Positions 56,908 through 64,000 of a stretch of 64,000 nt of DNA are shown one piece after another. The stretch spans positions 620,001-684,000 of the forward strand of contig NZ_JAPKNJ010000002.1 of the NCBI RefSeq assembly GCF_026343945.1. Direction: 5' to 3'. Source of the DNA: Kaistia algarum. GTDB lineage: Bacteria; Pseudomonadota; Alphaproteobacteria; Rhizobiales; Kaistiaceae. The notes beneath the pieces were generated by a model, which did not search any database, was not told where the DNA came from, and worked only from the letters and a program-made list of their open reading frames with translations. The translations under genes and the position numbers were made by a program. Each line of letters begins with the position of its first letter. The first letter of the stretch is position 1.

Positions 56908-57060
56908 ATGGCCCTGAACCTCATGGCTAACTACAAGAACTGGCGCAAGTATCGCGAGACGTACAATGAGCTGAGCCGCCTGTCGGTTCGCGAACTGAAC
57001 GATCTCGGCATCAACCGCGCCGACATCAACCAGATCGCCAAGCAGTCGGTCGGTTACTAA
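56908..57060 (+). CDS. DUF1127 small protein (CcaF1/YjiS-like)
   Basis: 50 residues from ATG 56908, preceded by AAGGAAGA. The sequence NYKNWRKYRETYNELSRLSVRELNDLGINRADINQIA carries the DUF1127 core (Leu-Ser-x-Arg-Glu-Leu-x-Asp-Leu-Gly-Ile-x-Arg-x-Asp-Ile). These tiny Arg-rich proteins are abundant in alphaproteobacteria, induced by stress or phosphate limitation, and at least one (CcaF1 of Rhodobacter) binds RNA and affects sRNA processing. The stop at 57060 is 19 bases before a set of anti-Shine-Dalgarno hairpins, exactly the layout of the CcaF1-CcsR locus. Confidence 0.9.
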   Translation: MALNLMANYKNWRKYRETYNELSRLSVRELNDLGINRADINQIAKQSVGY

Positions 57061-57079
57061 GACAATTCAAATTCGCCCA

Positions 57080-57196
57080 GGACGAACCTCCTCCCTCGTC
57101 CCGGCGATACGGCGGAAAGCGAACCTCCTCCCTCGCTGACCGCCACTCAAGAGAACGCCCGTCGACCTCCTCCCCGACGGGCGTTTTCTTTTTTGG
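57080..57196 (+). ncRNA. Three tandem anti-Shine-Dalgarno hairpins, cuckoo/CcsR-like RNA
   Basis: Three stem-loops in the 3' region of the DUF1127 message all display the identical ten-base loop ACCTCCTCCC. Hairpin 1: GGACGA/TCGTCC, 57080-57101. Hairpin 2: AGCGA/TCGCT, 57118-57137, within an outer stem GGCGG/CCGCC, 57111-57144. Hairpin 3: CGCCCGTCG/CGACGGGCG, 57156-57183. Stems differ and compensate, while loops do not vary, so loops are the selected part. The loop contains CCTCC, the 16S anti-Shine-Dalgarno core. In Rhodobacter such RNAs are cut from a ccaF1 transcript and act in oxidative and heat stress by occupying ribosome sites. Similar use here is inference. Confidence 0.85.
57156..57194 (+). 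terminator. Terminator formed by the third hairpin
   Basis: The nine-base perfect GC-rich stem CGCCCGTCG/CGACGGGCG is followed by TTTTCTTTTTT. It ends the DUF1127/RNA transcript and lies 54 bases before the trmFO ATG, so trmFO needs its own promoter or read-through. Confidence 0.88.
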
Positions 57197-57247
57197 GCTT
57201 TCGGTACACCGTTGCCGATGCGCCGCGCGCGCCATAATGTCCGCGCC

Positions 57248-58651
57248 ATGATGAAACCGATCCATATCGTCGGCGGCGGTCTCGCCGGTTCCGAAGCCGC
57301 CTGGCAGATCGCCCGCCGTGGCGTTCCCGTTGTCCTGCACGAGATGCGGCCCGTTCGCGGCACCGACGCGCACAAGACGGACGGCCTCGCCGAACTCGTC
57401 TGCTCAAACTCATTCCGCTCCGACGATGCCGAGGCCAATGCTGTCGGCCTGCTGCATGCCGAGATGCGCATGGCGGATTCGCTCATCATGAAGATGGGCG
57501 ATACGCATCAGGTGCCGGCGGGCGGCGCTCTCGCCGTCGACCGCGAAGGCTTCTCTCAGGCCGTCACCGCCGCGCTGGAAAGCCATCCTCTGGTAACGAT
57601 CGACCGCGACGAAGTCGCCGGCCTTCCGCCCGAGGATTGGGACAATGTCATCGTCGCCACGGGGCCGCTGACGTCCGCTGCGCTCGCCGAGGCCATCCGC
57701 GGCGTCACGGGCGAGGATTCGCTCGCCTTCTTCGATGCGATCGCTCCGATCGTGCATTTCGATTCGATCGATCGATCCATCGCCTGGTTCCAGTCGCGCT
57801 ATGACAAGCCGGGTCCGGGCGGCACGGGCGCCGACTATCTGAACTGCCCGATGACGGAAGACGAGTACAACGCCTTCGTCGACGCGCTGATCGCAGGCGA
57901 CAAGACCGAGTTCAAGGAATGGGAAGCGAACACGCCCTATTTCGACGGCTGCCTGCCGATCGAGATCATGGCGGCGCGCGGCCGCGAGACACTGCGCTAT
58001 GGCCCGATGAAGCCGGTCGGCCTCACCAATCCGAACAACCCGACAGTCAAGGCCTATGCAATCGTCCAGTTGCGCCAGGATAATGCGCTGGGCACGCTCT
58101 ATAATATCGTCGGCTTCCAGACCAAGCTGAAATATGCCGCCCAGACGGCGGTCCTGCGCATGATTCCGGGGCTGCAGAACGCAGAATTCGCCCGGCTCGG
58201 CGGATTGCACCGCAATACCTTCCTGAACTCGCCCAAGCTGCTCGACCCGACGCTTCGCCTCAAGGCGATGCCGAGGCTGCGCTTTGCCGGGCAGATCACG
58301 GGTTGCGAGGGCTATGTCGAATCGGCGTCGATCGGTCTTCTCGCCGGCCGCTTCGCCGTCGCCGAGCGCCTCGGCGAAGCGCTGTCCCCGCCGCCGGCCA
58401 CGACCGCCTTCGGCGCCCTGCTGGGACATATCACCGGCGGCCATCTTGTCGCCGAGGATGGGCCGACGCGGTCTTTCCAGCCGATGAACGTCAATTTTGG
58501 GCTGTTCCCGCCGGTGGATGTGCCGAAGGTACCGGGCCAGCGACTGCGCGGCGCCGAGAAGACGCTGGCGAAGAAGCGGGCGTTGACAGGGCGTGCCCGC
58601 GCCGACGCCGCGCAATGGCTCGCCGAGGCCGTTGCACAAGCTGCGGAATAA
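57248..58651 (+). CDS. trmFO: Methylenetetrahydrofolate-tRNA-(uracil-5-)-methyltransferase
   Basis: Folate- and FAD-dependent enzyme making m5U54 in the T loop of tRNA. 467 residues from ATG 57248. The FAD motif [15 protein letters not shown] is at 5-19. The catalytic cysteines are C52 ([11 protein letters not shown]) and the one in [12 protein letters not shown]; both family cysteines are present. The C-terminal [20 protein letters not shown] and NVNFGLFPP are typical. The preceding hairpin terminator and short gap leave little space for a promoter (57184-57247). In many alphaproteobacteria it lies near the assembly-factor genes seen downstream. Confidence 0.96.
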   Translation: MMKPIHIVGGGLAGSEAAWQIARRGVPVVLHEMRPVRGTDAHKTDGLAELVCSNSFRSDDAEANAVGLLHAEMRMADSLIMKMGDTHQVPAGGALAVDREGFSQAVTAALESHPLVTIDRDEVAGLPPEDWDNVIVATGPLTSAALAEAIRGVTGEDSLAFFDAIAPIVHFDSIDRSIAWFQSRYDKPGPGGTGADYLNCPMTEDEYNAFVDALIAGDKTEFKEWEANTPYFDGCLPIEIMAARGRETLRYGPMKPVGLTNPNNPTVKAYAIVQLRQDNALGTLYNIVGFQTKLKYAAQTAVLRMIPGLQNAEFARLGGLHRNTFLNSPKLLDPTLRLKAMPRLRFAGQITGCEGYVESASIGLLAGRFAVAERLGEALSPPPATTAFGALLGHITGGHLVAEDGPTRSFQPMNVNFGLFPPVDVPKVPGQRLRGAEKTLAKKRALTGRARADAAQWLAEAVAQAAE

Positions 58652-58682
58652 AGCCCGCGGCCCGACCCTCGTCCTGATGCTT

Positions 58683-58724
58683 TGTGAGCGCGAAGACGAA
58701 ACGAGACGTTATTCGTCGCTCACA
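58683..58724. repeat. Stem-loop after trmFO
   Basis: TGTGAGCG (58683-58690) pairs with CGCTCACA (58717-58724), with an inner ACGAA/TTCGT stem. It lies 31 bases after the trmFO stop. The whole stretch 58652-59023 (372 bases) holds no other feature I can support; the radical SAM promoter should be in its second half. Confidence 0.5.
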
Positions 58725-59023
58725 CCAAAGAAGCCGTCATCGAACTGCAGAGACGATTCCCGAACTTGATTCGCTCCAGGCTTGTTTCACCGGCGACGGA
58801 TACGTCTTGCGGATCAGCCTGTCATACGGTCGACTAATTCGTTCGGCACCCTTCATAGGTCTAACGATTCTCCGAAGCCTTCTCTCGATTCGTCGCCGTG
58901 CTGCGCCGTTTCTGCCGCGCGCGGTTGCCGAATGCTGCTGCATTGCCTAGATTGTGGATAACGGGTAGCCGCTGCGGCGCCCCCGTTGGAGGGTCGCATG
59001 AGCCCCACGAAACCGGTGATCCG

Positions 59024-60790
59024 ATGAGCCGCATCTTCAAGCTGGTGCTCATCAAGCCTTCCCACTACGACGACGACGGCTACGTCATCCGCTGGTTTCG
59101 ATCGATGATCCCATCGAACTCGCTCGCCAGCCTGTTCGGATTGGCCCTCGACTCGAACGCGCGCCGCGTGCTGGGCGAGAACGTCGAGATCGAGATCGTT
59201 GCGATCGACGAGACCAATACGCGCGTCGACGTTCCAGCGATCGTCGCGAGCTTTCGCAAGAACGGCAATTTCGGCCTGATCGGCCTTGTCGGCGTTCAAT
59301 CGAACCAGTATCCACACTCGCTCGATCTAGCGAAGCCCTTCCGCGACGCCGGCATTCCGGTGGCGATGGGCGGTTTCCATGTTTCCGGCTGTCTCGCCAT
59401 GCTGCCGGACCTGCATGTCGACCTGCAGCAGGCGCTCGATCTCGGCATCAGCCTGTTCGCCGGCGAAGCGGAAGATCGGCTCGACCAGGTGCTGATCGAC
59501 GCCGCCAATGGCACGCTGAAGCCGCTCTACAATTACATGAACGACCTGCCGAGCATCGAGGGCACCCCGCCGCCGTTCCTGCCGGCGAGCTACGTGACCA
59601 AGACGCTCGGCGGCAACACCAGCTTCGATGCCGGCCGCGGCTGTCCGTTCCAATGCTCGTTCTGCACCATCATCAACGTGCAGGGGCGCAAGTCGCGCCG
59701 CCGATCGCCGGACGATGTGGAGAAGCTGATCCGCGAGAACCTTGCGCAGGGCATCCACAACTACTTCATCACAGACGATAATTTCGCCCGCAATCGCGAC
59801 TGGGAGATCATCCTGGACCGCATCATCGAGATGCGCGAACGCGAGGGGCTGTGGATCGGCCTCATGGTGCAGGTCGACACGCTCTGCCACAAGATTCCGA
59901 ACTTCATCGAGAAGTGCAAGCGCGCCGGGGTCAGCCGTGTCTTCATCGGGCTGGAGAACATCAATCCCGACAATCTGATGGGTGCCAAGAAGCGCCAGAA
60001 CAAGATCACGGAATATCGCTCCATGCTGCTCGCCTGGAAGGGCCAGGGCATCATCACCTATGCCGGCTATATTCTCGGCTTCCCGGCCGATACGGCCGAG
60101 AGCATTCGCCGCGACATCCAGATCGTGCAGCGCGAATTGCCGCTCGATATCCTGGAGTTTTTCTTCCTCACTCCCCTGCCCGGTTCCGAGGACCACCAGG
60201 GCCTGTTCCGCAAGGGCGTGGCGATGGATGGCGATCTGAACAAATACGACCTTGAACACGCCGTCACAGCCCATCCGAAGATGAGCCAGACGGAGTGGGA
60301 GGACATCTACCGCGAGGCGTGGTCGCTGTTCTATACGCCAGAACACATGCTCACCGTGCTGAAGCGCGCGGCGGCGACGGGTGTGCGCACCAAGAGCATC
60401 GCCAAGCTGCTGATCTGGTTCTCAACGTCGGTTTCGATCGAAAACGTCCATCCGCTGCAGGGCGGCGTGATCCGGTTCCGCAACCGCTTCGACCGCCGAC
60501 CGGGCATGGCGATCGAGCCGGCCTGGAAGTTTTATCCGCGCGAGGCGTGGAACCTCGTCGCCAAGACGTCGAAGCTGGTCTTCCTTCTCTGGAAGCTCGA
60601 GCGCCAGCGTCGCGCCATTGAGGCCGACCCGAAGCGCAAGGAATATATGGACGAGGCGCTGACGCCGGTCGCTGATGATGACACGGACAAGCTGGAAATG
60701 TTCAACCAGAACGAAGCGGCCAAGCACGCCGTCCAGCATGCGCACCGGATCGACGAGTTGACGCATCACGGCGCGGCGGCCAGCGCCTAA
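59024..60790 (+). CDS. Cobalamin-type radical SAM protein of unknown product
   Basis: 588 residues from ATG 59024. The 4Fe-4S cluster motif CxxxCxxC is at C207, C211, C214 (GRGCPFQCSFCTI). Before it lies a Rossmann-like cobalamin-binding domain (about 35-165, GLVGVQSNQYPHS and PVAMGGFHVSGC), lacking the DxHxxG motif, as in many B12-dependent radical SAM enzymes. The TIM-barrel part includes FITDDNFARNRDW, GVSRVFIGLEN and AGYILGFPADTAESI. A C-terminal extension of about 130 residues follows. Such proteins methylate or rearrange unactivated carbons; the substrate is unknown. Its TAA overlaps the convergent stop by four bases. Confidence 0.88.
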   Translation: MSRIFKLVLIKPSHYDDDGYVIRWFRSMIPSNSLASLFGLALDSNARRVLGENVEIEIVAIDETNTRVDVPAIVASFRKNGNFGLIGLVGVQSNQYPHSLDLAKPFRDAGIPVAMGGFHVSGCLAMLPDLHVDLQQALDLGISLFAGEAEDRLDQVLIDAANGTLKPLYNYMNDLPSIEGTPPPFLPASYVTKTLGGNTSFDAGRGCPFQCSFCTIINVQGRKSRRRSPDDVEKLIRENLAQGIHNYFITDDNFARNRDWEIILDRIIEMREREGLWIGLMVQVDTLCHKIPNFIEKCKRAGVSRVFIGLENINPDNLMGAKKRQNKITEYRSMLLAWKGQGIITYAGYILGFPADTAESIRRDIQIVQRELPLDILEFFFLTPLPGSEDHQGLFRKGVAMDGDLNKYDLEHAVTAHPKMSQTEWEDIYREAWSLFYTPEHMLTVLKRAAATGVRTKSIAKLLIWFSTSVSIENVHPLQGGVIRFRNRFDRRPGMAIEPAWKFYPREAWNLVAKTSKLVFLLWKLERQRRAIEADPKRKEYMDEALTPVADDDTDKLEMFNQNEAAKHAVQHAHRIDELTHHGAAASA

Positions 60791-61629
60791 ACCCTTCCGC
60801 GCCGCGCGGCACGCCAGAGCATCCATTGGCTGCGCCAGGGTGCCAGATCCACCGTTGTGGCAAGCGGCGCATAGTCAGGGCGTTCCATCCTTGCCAGCAC
60901 CGGCTCGACCAGCGCTAGCGGCAGGAAGGCGGGCAACACGGCTGTTTCGGCGGATGCGAGCGCGGCGCGGGCACGGCCCAGATGGTCCTGGGCGATATCG
61001 CGCATCGTTTTCAGCAGCCGCAACAATTCCGGTGTGGTGCGGCCAGCGAAGATGTCTTCGCTCACGACTCCCTCGGCCTGCAGGAGATCGGCCGGGAGAT
61101 AGAGCTGGCGGCGGCGGGCGTGGATCGGCAGTGCGCGCAGCAATCCGGTGATGGCGAGCGCCACGCCGGAATGACCGGCCGCGTCGGCCGTGCCGGGATC
61201 GCGACCTCCGGCGAGGATCATCGCGCCATACTGGACGAGTACCGAACTCGTCTCGCCGGCATAGCCCTCCAGATCGGCGAGGCTCGGCATCGGATCATTG
61301 TAGAGATCGAAGATTCGCGCCTCGATCAGCCGGTCCAGTGCGTCGGCCGGCAATCCGTTCAACGACAATGTCTCCAGGACCGCCGCGGCGACAGGATGGC
61401 CGGCAGCATCGCCCGTCGCCTGGCCGGTCAGGAGATCGCGCCACCATTGCAGGCGGATCTCCCCAGGCATCGGCTCGGAAACCAGTTCGCGCACGCGCGC
61501 GATTTCCAGATTGAAGGCATGAAGCGCGAACAGATGCCGCCGTGGCGCCTCTGGCGCGAACAGATCGGCGAGGAAACGCTCGCGGTCATGCTGGCGGACT
61601 TCGGCGGCACAATGGGCGAATACGTCCAT
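60787..61629 (-). CDS. Squalene/phytoene synthase-like protein (NDUFAF6 homologue)
   Basis: 280 residues, helical, of the squalene/phytoene synthase superfamily. Recognisable blocks are RRHLFALHAFNLEIARVRELVSEPMPGEIRLQWWRDLL, LIEARIFDLYNDPMPSLADLEGYAGETSSVLVQYGAM, and GLLRALPIHARRRQLYLPADLL. The Asp-rich prenyl-diphosphate motifs (DxxxD) are degenerate: LIEARIFDLYND has only part. With the next gene (Mth938-like) this matches human complex I assembly factors NDUFAF6 and NDUFAF3, so a role in respiratory complex I assembly is more likely than sesquiterpene or carotenoid synthesis. GGAGG precedes the ATG at 61629. Confidence 0.85.
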   Translation of the reverse strand: MDVFAHCAAEVRQHDRERFLADLFAPEAPRRHLFALHAFNLEIARVRELVSEPMPGEIRLQWWRDLLTGQATGDAAGHPVAAAVLETLSLNGLPADALDRLIEARIFDLYNDPMPSLADLEGYAGETSSVLVQYGAMILAGGRDPGTADAAGHSGVALAITGLLRALPIHARRRQLYLPADLLQAEGVVSEDIFAGRTTPELLRLLKTMRDIAQDHLGRARAALASAETAVLPAFLPLALVEPVLARMERPDYAPLATTVDLAPWRSQWMLWRAARRGRV

Positions 61630-61641
61630 GCCGGCCTCCGG

Positions 61642-62046
61642 TCAGGTGATCGCGATCAGGGCCGCGGCGACGGGCCGCCCTTCGGCGAGGAGGATGTTGT
61701 AGGTGCGGATTGCCGGCACGGTTCCCATCACCTCGAGCCCGATACCGGCCTCGCGCAACGCCGCTCGGAGCGCCGGGGGAAACGGCGCGATATCACGGCC
61801 CGTCCCGATGATCAGGACATCGATCGCCGATGCCTGATCCAGGATCGACGCCAGGGCCTCCGAGTCGATCTCGGCGGGCTGCTCCACCTGCCAGCCGTGA
61901 ATGCCGCTCGGCAGGCAGAGCAACGAGCCGGAATGCGTCATTCCCTCAAAGCGGAAGCCGAAATCGCCATAAGCCTCGATCGGTACCTGCCGCGGCAGGT
62001 GCTGATCGCGAACGACGAGCGGCGGCGGCCGCTGGAACAGAGCCAT
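61642..62046 (-). CDS. Mth938-like (DUF498) protein, NDUFAF3 homologue
   Basis: 134-residue single-domain protein of the Mth938/DUF498 fold. Landmarks are FRFEGMTHSGSLLCLPSGIHGW near residues 28-49, VLIIGTGRDIAPFP, and the C-terminal VMGTVPAIRTYNILLAEGRPVAAALIAI. Its human counterpart NDUFAF3 helps assemble complex I, and in alphaproteobacteria the gene sits between secF and the NDUFAF6-like gene, as here (7 and 12 bases apart). The arrangement suggests co-transcription with the protein-export genes. Confidence 0.9.
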   Translation of the reverse strand: MALFQRPPPLVVRDQHLPRQVPIEAYGDFGFRFEGMTHSGSLLCLPSGIHGWQVEQPAEIDSEALASILDQASAIDVLIIGTGRDIAPFPPALRAALREAGIGLEVMGTVPAIRTYNILLAEGRPVAAALIAIT

Positions 62047-62053
62047 CGCTGCG

Positions 62054-63037
62054 TTAGGCCTTCTGCGCGCCCTTGCCAGTCTGCTTGGCCATGGCGTTGG
62101 CTGCCGACTTGGACGGATCCTCTTCCGGCTTGTCGTCCATCTGGTCGGGCCGGAGCTTGAAGTAAATCAGCACGGGTGCAGCGACGCAGATCGACGAGAA
62201 GATCGCCGCGCAGACGCCGAAGATCATGGCCAGCGTGAACGCCCGGATGACCTCGCCGCCGAAAATGTAGAGCGAGAACAACGCGATGAGCGTCGTCATC
62301 GTCGTGATCACGGTACGGCCAAGCATGTCGTTGATGGCGCGGTCGATCAGATCGCCCAGAGGGATCTTCTTGTATTTGCGCAGCGTCTCGCGGATTCGAT
62401 CATAGACCACGACCGTGTCGTTCAGCGAATAGCCGACCGTGGTCAGGATCGCGGCGAGCGACGTCAGATTGAATTCGTGCTGCGTCACCACATAGAAGCC
62501 GAAGGTCATGATCACGACATTGGCGGCCGAAATGATACTGCCGACCGCAAACTGCCACTCGAAGCGGAACCACACATAGATCGCGATCGCCAGGAAGGTG
62601 ACGATCATGGCGAGGGCGCCGTTCCAGGCGAGTTCGCCTGAGACGCGCGGACCGACGATCTCGGTCCGGCGGAACTCGGCCTGGTCGGCGAGGGCGGCGC
62701 GGACCTTGCCGATCGCTTCCTGCTGCGCCGTCTCGCCGCCGGCTTGCTGGCCGACGCGGATCAGGATCGAGTTGTCGTCGCCGATCGTCTGCACCTGAAC
62801 GTCGCCGAGGTCGAGGGCATTCAGCTTGCTGCGCAGCGCGGTCAGGTCGGGATGCTGCTCCTTGGTCTGGATCTCGATGACCGTGCCGCCCAGGAAGTCG
62901 ATGCCGTAATTCGGCCCGACGACGATGAACAGCACGATCGAGGCGAGCGACAAGAGCGCGGCAATCGGGAACGTCCAGCGCCGCATGCGCATGAACGGGA
63001 TCTTGGTATTGTCTGGAACGAGGCGAAGATGGCGCAT
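62054..63037 (-). CDS. secF: Protein translocase subunit SecF
   Basis: Inner-membrane partner of SecD that uses the proton gradient to pull proteins through SecYEG. 327 residues with six membrane helices and a periplasmic P1 loop (about 35-145). Family motifs include GPNYGIDFLGGTVIEIQ, IVGPRVSGELAWNGALAM, AAILTTVGYSLNDTVVVYDRIRE and TMTTLIALFSLYIFGG. It follows secD by 23 bases. The cytoplasmic tail is Lys-rich. Confidence 0.96.
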   Translation of the reverse strand: MRHLRLVPDNTKIPFMRMRRWTFPIAALLSLASIVLFIVVGPNYGIDFLGGTVIEIQTKEQHPDLTALRSKLNALDLGDVQVQTIGDDNSILIRVGQQAGGETAQQEAIGKVRAALADQAEFRRTEIVGPRVSGELAWNGALAMIVTFLAIAIYVWFRFEWQFAVGSIISAANVVIMTFGFYVVTQHEFNLTSLAAILTTVGYSLNDTVVVYDRIRETLRKYKKIPLGDLIDRAINDMLGRTVITTMTTLIALFSLYIFGGEVIRAFTLAMIFGVCAAIFSSICVAAPVLIYFKLRPDQMDDKPEEDPSKSAANAMAKQTGKGAQKA

Positions 63038-63060
63038 GTCTTAAGTCCTTCTTGCCGCGC

Positions 63061-64000
63061 TCAGAGCGAGATCGTGGTCGGACGGCGCCAGCGCACCCAC
63101 ATCGCGACCAGAAGTCGCGTGAAGGTGAAGGCGGTGAAGATGGTGGTCGCGACGCCGATGGCGTGCGTCACCGCGAAGCCGCGGATCGGGCCGGAGCCCA
63201 GATAGAACAGCACCAGGGCCGCTATGAGCGTCGTGACGTTGGCATCGAGAATGGTGCCGAGTGCTCGGTGGAAGCCCGCATCGATGGCGGCGATCGCGGA
63301 GCGTCCCTGTCGGAACTCCTCGCGGATGCGTTCATAGATCAGCACGTTCGAATCGACGGCGGTACCCACCGTGATGATCACGCCGGCGATGCCGGGCAAC
63401 GACAAAGTCGCGCCGAGCAATGTTACGATCGCGAAGATCAGGATGACGTTGACGAGCACGGCAATGTTGGCGATCCAGCCGAGCACGCCATAGGTCGCCA
63501 CCATGAAGGCGCAGACCGCCGCGGTGGCGATGATCGAGGCGATCTTGCCGGCGCGGATCGAATCGGCGCCGAGGCCGGGTCCGATATTGCGCTCCTCAAC
63601 GATGGTCAGCTTGGCTGGCAGCGAGCCGGCGCGGAGCAGGATGGCGAGATCGTTCGCTGTCTGGATCGTGAAGCTGCCGCTGATCTGGCCGGAGCCGCCA
63701 AGGATCGGCTCGCGGATGACCGGCGCGGAGATCACCTTGTCATCGAGGACGATGGCGAAGGCGCGGTTGACGTTCTTCTGCGTCACGTCGCCGAAGGTGC
63801 GTGCACCGCCCGTCGTCAGGCGGAACGACACCGTCGGCTCGTTGGAGCGCTGGTCGAATGAGGCCTGAGCGTCGGTCAGGTCCTCGCCGGTCAGAAGCGG
63901 CGACTCCTCCAGCACATAGGTCGGACCGCCCGGCTCGTTGGAGGGCACGAGAATCGTCCCAGGCTTGCGCGCCTGATCGGCGCTCTGACCTGGAGCCACG
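63061..64000 (-). CDS. secD: Protein translocase subunit SecD, partial (C-terminal part)
   Basis: The gene runs off the right edge of the window, so only the last 313 or so residues are visible. They include part of the periplasmic P1 domain (GGARTFGDVTQKNVNRAFAIVLDDKVISAPVI and GGSGQISGSFTIQTANDLAILLRAGSLPAKLTIVEERNIGPGLG) and the C-terminal membrane domain with GIAGVIITVGTAVDSNVLIYERIREEF. Works with SecF in late protein export. Co-transcribed with secF and the two assembly-factor genes. Confidence 0.95.
   Translation of the reverse strand, partial: VAPGQSADQARKPGTILVPSNEPGGPTYVLEESPLLTGEDLTDAQASFDQRSNEPTVSFRLTTGGARTFGDVTQKNVNRAFAIVLDDKVISAPVIREPILGGSGQISGSFTIQTANDLAILLRAGSLPAKLTIVEERNIGPGLGADSIRAGKIASIIATAAVCAFMVATYGVLGWIANIAVLVNVILIFAIVTLLGATLSLPGIAGVIITVGTAVDSNVLIYERIREEFRQGRSAIAAIDAGFHRALGTILDANVTTLIAALVLFYLGSGPIRGFAVTHAIGVATTIFTAFTFTRLLVAMWVRWRRPTTISL

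Noticed and set aside
57080..57183. Three repeats of ACCTCCTCCC considered as a CRISPR or direct-repeat array
   Set aside because: Repeats are only ten bases, sit in hairpin loops, and spacers are the hairpin stems; no cas genes are present.
60787..61629. Annotation as phytoene synthase for carotenoid production
   Set aside because: Asp-rich motifs are degraded and the neighbours are secDF and an NDUFAF3-like gene, not carotenoid genes.

Overview
The window is a GC-rich stretch of alphaproteobacterial chromosome, most likely Hyphomicrobiales (Rhizobiales); the genus cannot be settled from sequence alone, though a Kaistia-like relative would fit. The assignment rests on several lineage marks: a GTTC-N7-GTTC SOS box between ssb and uvrA, a PopZ-type (DUF2497) protein, a DUF1127 small protein followed by anti-Shine-Dalgarno hairpin RNAs, a tRNA-guanine transglycosylase without the usual zinc ligands, and secD-secF followed by homologues of the mitochondrial complex I assembly factors NDUFAF3 and NDUFAF6. 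No insertion sequence, prophage, rRNA or CRISPR array was seen.

Layout. 1-5530: a four-gene sugar-type ABC importer operon (minus strand) with a divergent IclR regulator and a clear inverted-repeat operator between them. 5581-12310: an RND efflux operon (TetR, membrane fusion protein, unusually long RND pump), then a decayed RND remnant beside a second, intact TetR gene. 12557-17832: guaB, MAPEG protein, RsmB-like rRNA methyltransferase, small membrane protein and guaA. 18224-26512: gltA, a PEP mutase/isocitrate lyase-like protein, valS, PopZ-like, tolC and pcm. 26696-33560: tRNA-Cys, a cobalamin gene, Lrp-type domain protein, tgt-queA, a dehydrogenase, two cyclophilins and coaD. 33748-40050: a small exported protein, gyrA, then an MBOAT acyltransferase overlapping an SGNH-like partner. 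40107-44183: MarC, small proteins, a TPR-glycosyltransferase and a Mug-type glycosylase. 44209-47921: ssb and uvrA around the SOS box. 47980-51676: a fucosyltransferase-like protein, a LOG protein and a lipoprotein. 51992-55017: a second sugar ABC importer (three genes) with palindromic operators. 55078-58651: a SHOCT protein, an exported protein with a C-H-D triad, the DUF1127/hairpin RNA locus and trmFO. 59024-64000: a radical SAM protein, the two assembly-factor homologues, secF and a partial secD.

The most striking feature is at 56908-57196. A 50-residue DUF1127 gene is followed by three tandem hairpins that all display the identical loop ACCTCCTCCC, a mimic of the 16S anti-Shine-Dalgarno sequence; the last hairpin doubles as an intrinsic terminator. 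This matches the architecture of the CcaF1-CcsR ('cuckoo') stress RNAs known from Rhodobacter. Other points of interest are the efflux-pump fossil, GyrA with both quinolone hotspot residues replaced (Gln and Phe), the zinc-site loss in Tgt, the Mug homologue without its catalytic Asn, the RND pump with two extra membrane segments, and well-formed operators in front of both sugar importers. All calls come from reading the sequence; no database search was run.
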